Shown here in pieces: positions 6,216-12,390 of a stretch of DNA of 13,940 nucleotides. The first letter of the stretch is position 1; the number at the start of each line of letters is the position of its first letter. The notes beneath the pieces were generated by a model that saw only the letters and a program-made list of their open reading frames with translations, searched no databases and was not told the DNA's origin. The position numbers and the translations under genes were made by a program. Source of the stretch: Bacillota bacterium (GTDB taxonomy: Bacteria > Bacillota > Clostridia > Christensenellales > Aristaeellaceae); the NCBI GenBank assembly GCA_023443705.1, contig JAEZTD010000330.1, positions 1 through 13,940 on the forward strand. Direction: 5' to 3'.

Positions 6216-7454
6216 CTATTTGATCAGTTCGAGGCGCAGCATGTCGAGCGCGTTCTGGCAGCTGAGCGTGCGGACCCAGGCGCGGTCGCCGGGAAACTGG
6301 AAGCGCCGCACGCTGGTTCCCAAGGGGCCCGTGAGGCCGAGGTACACGGTGCCCACCGGCTTCTCCTCCGTGCCGCCGTCCGGACCGGCGATGCCGGTGA
6401 CCGAGAGCGCCCACGTGGCGCCGGAAACCCTCCGCGCGCCTTCCGCCATCGACCGCGCGCATTCCTCGCTGACGGCGCCGTGATCGCGGATGACCGCTTC
6501 GTCGACGCCCAGCGCGCGAACCTTCGCGGCGTTGGAATAGGTGACAAAGCCTTCGACGACGGCTTTCGACGCACCGGGGCAGTCCGTCAGCATCGCGGAG
6601 AGCTTGCCGCCGGTGCAGCTCTCGGCGGTCGCGATGGTCTCGCCCCGCTCGGTCAGGAGCGTCAGCACCTGCCCCTGAAGGGTTTTATCGCGGCCCTCGG
6701 CGTAGATCGCATCGCCCAGTCGCGCGCGGATCTCCTTTTCCACCGGGTCCAGGAGGATAGAAAGGTCCTCGCCCGGCGCGCCGGAGGCGGTGAGCCGCGC
6801 CGTCACCTCGCCCGCGCCGCAGTAGAGCGCGAGGGTCGGGTTCTGGCTGTGGAAGAGGTCGATCAGGATGTTTTCGACGTTCGATTCGCCCACGCCGAAG
6901 ACGCGGAAGAAGCGGGAGGAAAGGCTCATTTCCTGGCGCTTCAGAATGTAGGGCTCGAGCTGCTGCTCGAACATGTCGGTCAGCTCCCGCGGCGGGCCGG
7001 GCAGCACGGCCACGGCCTTGCCCTCCGCCTCCACGATGCAGCCCGGGGCGGTGCCCCGCCGGTTGGGCATCACGATTGAGCCCACCGGGAAGTAAGCCTG
7101 CTTTAAGTTGTTTTCGGTCAGCGGGCGGTCCGGGTGGATGCGCTTCATGCGGTCCACCAGCGCGTCCATGCTGGGCTGGTGCAGCCGCATTTCGATGCCG
7201 AAGTGCTGCGCGACCATTTCTTTCGTCAGGTCGTCCTCGGTGGGGCCGAGCCCACCGGTGGTGATGACCAGGTCGCTCCGGGACAGCGCGGTTTTCAGCG
7301 CTTCCAGCACCCGGGCCGGGTTGTCGCCGACGGTGGTATGGCGGTAGACGATGACGCCCAGTTCCGAAAGCCGGCGCGAGATGTACTGCGCGTCGGTGTT
7401 GGCCACCTGGCCCATCAGAAGCTCCGTTCCGACCGACAGGATTTCGCAGATCAT
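6216..7454 (-). CDS. cinA: CinA: competence/damage-inducible protein with NMN deamidase domain
   Basis: A 412-residue protein in the standard two-domain arrangement. The N-terminal molybdopterin-binding-like (COG1058) domain (1 to about 170) shows SVGTELLMGQ, the TTGGLGPTEDD block (65-75) and LPGPPREL (151-158). The C-terminal PncC-type domain (about 255-410) shows TAESCTGG (276-283), the GAVSEE region and SVTGIAGPDGG (351-361). The PncC-type domain hydrolyses nicotinamide mononucleotide to nicotinate mononucleotide for NAD salvage, and the N-terminal domain has ADP-ribose pyrophosphatase activity in characterised homologues. The ATG at 7454 overlaps the pgsA stop by 4 bases (ATGA) and has GAGGTG upstream, so it is translationally coupled. 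In many Firmicutes recA follows cinA. Here nagB does. Confidence 0.96.
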   Translation of the reverse strand: MICEILSVGTELLMGQVANTDAQYISRRLSELGVIVYRHTTVGDNPARVLEALKTALSRSDLVITTGGLGPTEDDLTKEMVAQHFGIEMRLHQPSMDALVDRMKRIHPDRPLTENNLKQAYFPVGSIVMPNRRGTAPGCIVEAEGKAVAVLPGPPRELTDMFEQQLEPYILKRQEMSLSSRFFRVFGVGESNVENILIDLFHSQNPTLALYCGAGEVTARLTASGAPGEDLSILLDPVEKEIRARLGDAIYAEGRDKTLQGQVLTLLTERGETIATAESCTGGKLSAMLTDCPGASKAVVEGFVTYSNAAKVRALGVDEAVIRDHGAVSEECARSMAEGARRVSGATWALSVTGIAGPDGGTEEKPVGTVYLGLTGPLGTSVRRFQFPGDRAWVRTLSCQNALDMLRLELIK

Positions 7455-7984
7455 TTGGTGAACACCTCTTTATTTTTGGCGATGTACTGCGCGCAGGAAG
7501 CCACGGACAACAAAACCGACGCCCACAGAAGGAGTTCGCCGCCCTTGACGCACCACGCGCCGAGCACACCCCCGAGAATCAGCATCGGGAGCGCGACCAT
7601 CTGAAGCGCCGTTTTGTATTTGCCCAGCCTGTCGGCGGCGATCACGCGGCCCTGGGCCGTCGCCACCAGCCGGATGCCGGAGATGATGAACTCCCGCGCC
7701 AGGATCACGATAGCGGCCAGCCACGGCGCGCGGCCCTGCGCCACCAGCGCGACGAGGGCGGACATGACGAGGAGTTTGTCCGCCATCGGGTCCATCAATT
7801 TTCCGAAGTCGGTCTCCTGGCCGTGCTTTCTGGCGTACCAGCCGTCCATCCAGTCGGTCAGAGACGCCAGAATGAACGCCAGCGCCGCCAGCGTCTGCAT
7901 AAGCGGCGAGCCTGCCATCACGAGCGCGATGAACACCGGGATCAGGAGGACGCGCAGGAGCGTCAGCCGGTTGGGAAGGTTCAT
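7451..7984 (-). CDS. pgsA: CDP-diacylglycerol-glycerol-3-phosphate 3-phosphatidyltransferase
   Basis: A 177-residue integral membrane enzyme that makes phosphatidylglycerol phosphate, the committed step to phosphatidylglycerol and cardiolipin. The complete CDP-alcohol phosphatidyltransferase signature D-x2-DG-x2-AR-x8-G-x3-D-x3-D is visible: Asp44, Asp47, Gly48, Ala51, Arg52, Gly61, Asp65 and Asp69. About six hydrophobic segments are seen (near 7-24, 28-43, 70-83, 88-104, 127-144 and 150-167). The length is usual for bacterial PgsA. It overlaps rimO upstream and cinA downstream by 4 bases each, with GGAGGA before its ATG. The ftsK-rimO-pgsA-cinA neighbourhood is common in Clostridia and supports PgsA over other CDP-alcohol transferases. 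Confidence 0.95.
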   Translation of the reverse strand: MNLPNRLTLLRVLLIPVFIALVMAGSPLMQTLAALAFILASLTDWMDGWYARKHGQETDFGKLMDPMADKLLVMSALVALVAQGRAPWLAAIVILAREFIISGIRLVATAQGRVIAADRLGKYKTALQMVALPMLILGGVLGAWCVKGGELLLWASVLLSVASCAQYIAKNKEVFTK

Positions 7985-9294
7985 TGGACTTCCTCCCCGT
8001 CCAGGTCGTACTCGGAAGCGCCGGTGATCTTCACCCGGATGTACGCGCCCGGCTTCAGCGCGCGGCGGGATTTTACGCGGATCACGCCGTCCACCTCCGG
8101 GGCCTCCAGCATCGACCGGCCGATGTAGCGGCCGTTTTCAAACGACTCCACCAGTACATCGCATGTCTCGCCGACGCGGGCCTGGTTTGTTTCGAGCGAA
8201 ATTTGCTGCTGGAGGCGCATCAGCCGGTCCAGCCGGTCCTGCTTCACGTCTTCGCTCAGCTGATCGGCCATCATCGCCGCCGCGGTGCCCTCCTCCGGGG
8301 AGTAGGTGAAGGCGCCCAGGCGGGCGAAGCGCGCCCACTTGACGAAGTCCATCAGCGCCTCAAACTGCGCCTCGGTCTCGCCGGGGAAGCCCACGATGAA
8401 GGTGGTGCGCACCAGGATGCCCCGCGCCCGGCAGGCCTCGATCAGGCCGCGGATCATCTCCGGGCCTCCGCGCCGGTTCATCATCCGGAGCATCTCGGCG
8501 TCGATGTGCTGAAGCGGCAGGTCGAGGTATTTTGCGACCTTCGGCAGGCGGGCGATGGTATTCAGCAGCCGATCATCCACGGTGTCCGGGTAGCAGTACA
8601 GCGCGCGCACCCAGCGGACGCTTTCGATTTCGCTGACCTTTTCGAGCAGTCCCGCAAGGTCCGTTTCGCCGGGGAGGTCGCTCCCGTAGCGGGAGGTGTC
8701 CTGGGCGATCAGCGTCAGCTCCGTGGTGCCCTGCTCCGCAAGCAGCCGGCATTCCTTCAGGATCGATTCCGACGGGCGGGACTGGTAGCCGCCCCGGATC
8801 AGCGGGATGGCGCAGTAGGCGCAGCGGTTGTCGCAGCCGTCGGAGATCTTGACGTAGGCCGAGTGGCTCGGCGTGGTCAGAAGCCGCGGGCTGTCGAGGA
8901 AACGGCCGCACTCGCCGGTGCGAAGCGGGCGCTCGCCCCGGAAGGCGGATTCGAGGATTTCCGGCAGGTTCTGGTACTCCGCGACGCCTAAGATCGCGTC
9001 GACTTCGGGCATGTCGTTTCGGATCTCCTGGCCGTAGCGCTGGGAGAGGCAGCCGGTGACGACCAGCTTTTTCAGCCGGCCGCCGTTTTTGTAGCGGGCC
9101 ATTTCGAGGATCGCCTCGATGGACTCCTCCTTGGCCGACTGGATGAACCCGCAGGTGTTGACCAGGATCACGTCCGCCTCGGCGGGGTCGGGCACCACGC
9201 GGTAGCCGTTCTGCGTCAGGATTCCGAGCATCACTTCGCTGTCCACCCGGTTCTTCGAGCAGCCCAGCGAGACGAGACCAACCGTTCTTTCCAT
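7981..9294 (-). CDS. rimO: Ribosomal protein S12 methylthiotransferase RimO
   Basis: A 437-residue radical SAM methylthiotransferase with the three family domains in order. The N-terminal UPF0004 domain carries the second-cluster cysteines Cys12 (LGCSKN), Cys48 (NTCGF) and Cys82 (TGCLSQRY). The radical SAM core (about 140-365) has CDNRCAYC (Cys154, Cys158, Cys161), which binds the SAM-cleaving 4Fe-4S cluster. The C-terminal TRAM RNA/protein-binding domain spans about 370-435. RimO adds a methylthio group to a conserved aspartate of ribosomal protein S12. LGCSKNRVDSE and the overall order favour RimO over the tRNA-modifying MiaB or MtaB. The ATG at 9294 follows the ftsK stop by 9 bases, with GAGGAG in the gap. 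Confidence 0.96.
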   Translation of the reverse strand: MERTVGLVSLGCSKNRVDSEVMLGILTQNGYRVVPDPAEADVILVNTCGFIQSAKEESIEAILEMARYKNGGRLKKLVVTGCLSQRYGQEIRNDMPEVDAILGVAEYQNLPEILESAFRGERPLRTGECGRFLDSPRLLTTPSHSAYVKISDGCDNRCAYCAIPLIRGGYQSRPSESILKECRLLAEQGTTELTLIAQDTSRYGSDLPGETDLAGLLEKVSEIESVRWVRALYCYPDTVDDRLLNTIARLPKVAKYLDLPLQHIDAEMLRMMNRRGGPEMIRGLIEACRARGILVRTTFIVGFPGETEAQFEALMDFVKWARFARLGAFTYSPEEGTAAAMMADQLSEDVKQDRLDRLMRLQQQISLETNQARVGETCDVLVESFENGRYIGRSMLEAPEVDGVIRVKSRRALKPGAYIRVKITGASEYDLDGEEVQ

Positions 9295-9303
9295 AAAACT
9301 CCT

Positions 9304-12090
9304 CTATTCGCCGAACATGATTTTGAACTGTTCGCGCGAGATCAGTACATTTCTGGGCTTGGCGCCATCGGCCGGGCCGACGATGCCGCGCTTTTCCATT
9401 TCGTCGATCAGGCGGCCCGCCCGGGCGTAGCCCACCCGGAGCCGCCGCTGGATCATGCTGGTGGAGGCCTGCCCGGCCTCGATCACCGTTTCCACCGCCT
9501 GGGGCAGCAGGTCGTCGTAGGCTTCCCGGGCCTCGTCCTTTTCGGCGTCGGCCATCTGGGCGTTTGCCAGGTGCTCAATTACGTCTTCGTCGTAGGTCGT
9601 CTCGTGGCGCACCTTGATGTAGGAAACGATGTCGTTGACCTCGTCGTCCGATACCCACGCGCCCTGCACGCGGGCGGGCTTGTTGGTGCCGGAGGGCGCG
9701 AACAGCATGTCACCCCGGCCGAGGAGCTTCTCCGCGCCGCCCACGTCCAGAATCGTGCGGCTGTCCACCTGGGAGGCCACGGTGAACGCGATCCGGGACG
9801 GGATGTTGGCCTTGATGACGCCGGTGATGACGTTGACCGACGGGCGCTGGGTCGCGATGACCAGGTGGATGCCCGCCGCGCGGGCCAGCTGCGCCAGACG
9901 GCAGATGGAATCCTCCACCTCGCCGGGGGCGACCATCATGAGGTCCGCCAGCTCGTCGATGATGATGACGATCTGGGGCATGGCGGGCTCTTCCTCCGGC
10001 CGGTGCAGGTTGTAGCTTTTCATGTCGCGCACGCCCAGCTCCGCGAACTTCTTGTAGCGCCCGCTCATCTCGGCCACCGCCCAGTCGAGGGCGCTGGCGG
10101 CCTTTTTGGGGTCGGTCACGACGGGGACGAGTAGGTGGGGGATGCCGTTGTAGACGGACAGCTCGACCACCTTCGGGTCGATCATGATCAGTTTGACCTC
10201 GTCGGGCGTGGCGCGGTAGAGGATCGAGCACACGATGCAGTTGATGCACACCGATTTACCGGAGCCGGTGGCGCCGGCGATCAATACGTGGGGCATCTTC
10301 GCAAGGTCGGACACGATGTAGCGGCCCGCGTTGTCGCGGCCAAGCGCCACGGCCAGCCGGGACGGGTGCTTGCGCGCCTCGCCCGATTCCAGCACGTCGC
10401 GAAGGGGCACCACCTCGATGGTGTCGTTGGGCACCTCGACGCCGACGGCGGCCTTTCCGGGAATCGGCGCTTCGATGCGCACGCTGACCGCCGCGAGGTT
10501 CAGCGCGATGTCGTCCGCCAGCGCCGTGATGCGGCTGACCTTGACGCCCGCCGCGGGCGACAGTTCAAACCGCGTGACCGTCGGGCCGTGGGCGATGCCG
10601 ATCAGGCGGGCGTTGATGCCAAAGCTCGAAAGGGTTTCCACGAGCTTCCGGGCCTTGAGCTCGTCGGTCTGTTCGCGGTTCTTGGCCGAGGAAGGCGCGA
10701 CCGTGGAGAGCAGGTCAATCGGCGGATAATTGTAGCCCTCGTCGTCCTCCCGGGGCGTTGGCGGCTGTGCCGGGTCGGGCTTCTTCGGCTTCTTGGCGGC
10801 GGTCGCGATGATGACCGGCCGCTTCTCCTTCTTCGGGGAAGCGTTGGGCGCAAAGGGCGGCTCCGGTTCCGGCGCGCGCATCGGCTCGGCCGGGTAGTCG
10901 TCCTCTTCCTCGGGCGCGGGGTCGAAGGAGAGCGCGTCGTCGCCCAGACGGACCTCCTGCCAGTCTCCGCCTGCGAATTCCGCCTGTCCGCGGCGCTCGC
11001 CCGGCGCGCTTTCGGCCACCTCGCGGCCGTCGGGCTGCGGCGGCAGCGGCTCGGGTTTATAGAGCGGCTCCGGCTCCTTCACCTGAATGGGCTCAGGCTT
11101 CGCGCCGGAGGCCGCGCGCCGCCGGGCGAGGAAGTGGGGCACGTCGGGCGCTTCGCTTTCGCCGTGCGCCAACTTGACCTTGGGCTCGCCGGGCAGCGGA
11201 TCGTCCGGGCGGATGCGCTCGATCACCATTTCGCGGCCCTCCGGCTGGCGCCGGGGCGGGGGCGCGGGGATGTCCCAAGAATCGAGATCGTCGCTGTCGG
11301 GCAGCGAGGGGCGCGGGGCGGCGCGGCCCCGGGCGGGTTTTGACGCGGTCTGCGCCCCCGCCGTGACGGCCACCTGGGGCACCACCATCGCCTGCGCCCG
11401 CTCCGCGGCGACCCGCTTTTCATCGGCCCGCTGGCGCGCGTGTTCCACGTATTCGCCGTAGGACTGGCGCACGCGCCCGCCCAGCCGACGAAGGGAGATC
11501 TTCCGAAGGAGGATCAGATCGGCCACCATCAGGATGGACAGGACCATCACCGTTCCGAAGGTGCTCTCGCCCATCAGCCCCCGGTGGATGGGCCAGCTTA
11601 TGAGCGCGCCGAACACACCCGCGCCGCCCCGCTGGAAGCGGTAGGAGGCGAACAGGAAATTCGCGTAGCTCTGCAGGTTGAACGTCAGACGGATTTCGTC
11701 GTAGTAGAACACGTGCCACAAAGCCGCGAAGATCAGCGGCAGCAGCATCGTCAAAAACACCCTGCCGGGCTTTACCCGCCGCGCCTTGGTTGCGAAGGTC
11801 ACGAGAAAGCCGACCCACACCACGAAGACCGGGACCAGAATGAAAAGGGAGCCCGCGATGCCCCGGAGGGTCTCAGAGACCTTCTCCGCCACCGCGCCCT
11901 CCGCAAACGAAAAGTACGCGAGCAGAAGCCCGGCGCCCATCAAGAGCACGCCCAGCACCTCGCGCAGTAAACTTCTGTCCTCGGGGGACTCCTTCGGTGG
12001 CGGCGGCGCCGCCTCGCGGGGCTTCGCGCCCTTTTGCGCCGCCTTTGACCGGGTCCCCTGTTTTTTGGTCGTTCCTGATTTAGCCGCCAT
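9304..12090 (-). CDS. ftsK: DNA translocase FtsK/SpoIIIE
   Basis: A 928-residue septal DNA pump. The N-terminus has a Lys-rich leader (1-35) and about four membrane segments (near 43-62, 79-101, 111-127, 178-195). A long Pro/Glu/Arg-rich linker follows (about 205-455), then the motor (alpha about 470-560, beta about 570-840) and the C-terminal winged-helix gamma domain (about 862-925, IQRRLRVGYARAGRLIDEME) that reads orienting DNA motifs. Walker A GATGSGKS (606-613) and Walker B IIIIDE (708-713) are intact, and the IATQRP block is present (745-750). It moves chromosome ends through the closing septum, or DNA into the forespore if the organism sporulates. FtsK and SpoIIIE roles cannot be separated from sequence alone. 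The ATG at 12090 has GGAGG at 5 bases. First gene of the operon. Confidence 0.97.
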   Translation of the reverse strand: MAAKSGTTKKQGTRSKAAQKGAKPREAAPPPPKESPEDRSLLREVLGVLLMGAGLLLAYFSFAEGAVAEKVSETLRGIAGSLFILVPVFVVWVGFLVTFATKARRVKPGRVFLTMLLPLIFAALWHVFYYDEIRLTFNLQSYANFLFASYRFQRGGAGVFGALISWPIHRGLMGESTFGTVMVLSILMVADLILLRKISLRRLGGRVRQSYGEYVEHARQRADEKRVAAERAQAMVVPQVAVTAGAQTASKPARGRAAPRPSLPDSDDLDSWDIPAPPPRRQPEGREMVIERIRPDDPLPGEPKVKLAHGESEAPDVPHFLARRRAASGAKPEPIQVKEPEPLYKPEPLPPQPDGREVAESAPGERRGQAEFAGGDWQEVRLGDDALSFDPAPEEEDDYPAEPMRAPEPEPPFAPNASPKKEKRPVIIATAAKKPKKPDPAQPPTPREDDEGYNYPPIDLLSTVAPSSAKNREQTDELKARKLVETLSSFGINARLIGIAHGPTVTRFELSPAAGVKVSRITALADDIALNLAAVSVRIEAPIPGKAAVGVEVPNDTIEVVPLRDVLESGEARKHPSRLAVALGRDNAGRYIVSDLAKMPHVLIAGATGSGKSVCINCIVCSILYRATPDEVKLIMIDPKVVELSVYNGIPHLLVPVVTDPKKAASALDWAVAEMSGRYKKFAELGVRDMKSYNLHRPEEEPAMPQIVIIIDELADLMMVAPGEVEDSICRLAQLARAAGIHLVIATQRPSVNVITGVIKANIPSRIAFTVASQVDSRTILDVGGAEKLLGRGDMLFAPSGTNKPARVQGAWVSDDEVNDIVSYIKVRHETTYDEDVIEHLANAQMADAEKDEAREAYDDLLPQAVETVIEAGQASTSMIQRRLRVGYARAGRLIDEMEKRGIVGPADGAKPRNVLISREQFKIMFGE

Positions 12091-12108
12091 CCAGTCCTCC
12101 GATAGCCG

Positions 12109-12136
12109 TTGATTCGCAGAATATCACAGATATAGT
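12109..12136 (+). promoter_or_regulatory. Possible divergent plus-strand promoter overlapping the ftsK -10
   Basis: TTGATT (12109-12114) and TATAGT (12131-12136) are separated by 16 bases on the plus strand. The -10 overlaps the -10 of the ftsK promoter by 3 bases. If real, it would transcribe the inverted-repeat element at 12170-12291. It points toward the end of the helD-like gene, and no coding gene lies in that direction. Confidence 0.3.
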
Positions 12137-12162
12137 ATACATCAGAACAACTCCAAATTCAA
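12134..12162 (-). promoter_or_regulatory. Sigma-A-type promoter of the ftsK operon
   Basis: On the minus strand, TTGAAT (12162-12157) and TATACT (12139-12134) are spaced by 17 bases and lie 44-72 bases before the ftsK ATG. The local sequence is clearly AT-richer than the surrounding genes. Likely drives ftsK-rimO-pgsA-cinA-nagB. Confidence 0.7.
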
Positions 12163-12169
12163 TGCCACG

Positions 12170-12291
12170 CTTCTGTCGGGCAAGGTCTTCGATGCGCGGT
12201 TTGGAGGGGCAGACCCTCCATGTTCAATCATTTTTACCGGCTTTGCCGGTGAAAATGGATTCGAACCGAGAGCGAGCTTGCCCGACCGAAG
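12170..12291. repeat. Nested inverted-repeat element (candidate structured RNA or miniature element)
   Basis: A 15-base outer arm at 12170-12184 is inverted at 12277-12291 with 14 of 15 positions matching. Inside are two hairpins. One is TGGAGGG/CCCTCCA (12202-12208 and 12214-12220, loop GCAGA). The other is a stem of about 12 bp (12230-12241 and 12245-12256, loop TTT) around ACCGGC/GCCGGT, with one position that is a G-U pair in RNA. Together they would fold as a three-way junction. There is no ORF and no T-tract. It lies in the helD-ftsK gap. It could be a dispersed intergenic repeat, a non-autonomous mobile element or a small RNA, and these cannot be told apart here. Confidence 0.5.
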
Positions 12292-12310
12292 TCGAATCAG
12301 TTCCGGTCGC

Positions 12311-12346
12311 CCGGATTGCGCCCGAAATTCAATTTCAGCAATCCGG
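12311..12346. repeat. 9-bp hairpin in the helD-ftsK gap
   Basis: CCGGATTGC (12311-12319) pairs perfectly with GCAATCCGG (12338-12346). The 18-base interior can form a second small stem (GAAA/TTTC). Neither strand has a following T-tract, so it is not a typical intrinsic terminator, although it lies 32 bases past the stop of the helD-like gene. Confidence 0.4.
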
Positions 12347-12357
12347 CGTCCCCTTCC

Positions 12358-12390
12358 GGCTTACGCAGCAGTCTCACTCATGCGTAAGCC
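12358..12390 (-). repeat. Hairpin spanning the stop codon of the helD-like gene
   Basis: GGCTTACGCA (12358-12367) and TGCGTAAGCC (12381-12390) form a perfect 10-bp stem with a 13-base loop. The loop contains the TGA stop (12380-12378). One arm encodes the last residues (AYA) of the protein. No T-tract follows on the minus strand. It may act as a 3' stabiliser or a weak terminator. Confidence 0.45.

Noticed and set aside
5370..7079. A 569-codon open frame on the plus strand across nagB and cinA
   Set aside because: Antisense shadow of two genes with complete catalytic motifs. The low stop frequency is explained by high GC at third codon positions.
10135..11343. A 402-codon plus-strand open frame opposite ftsK
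   Set aside because: Antisense to the FtsK linker and motor, with Arg/Gly/His-biased composition and no recognisable domain.
12257..12298. GGATTCGAACC, which looks like the T-arm of a tRNA on the minus strand
   Set aside because: The flanking bases do not form the T-stem, and no anticodon arm, D-arm or acceptor stem could be assembled around it.
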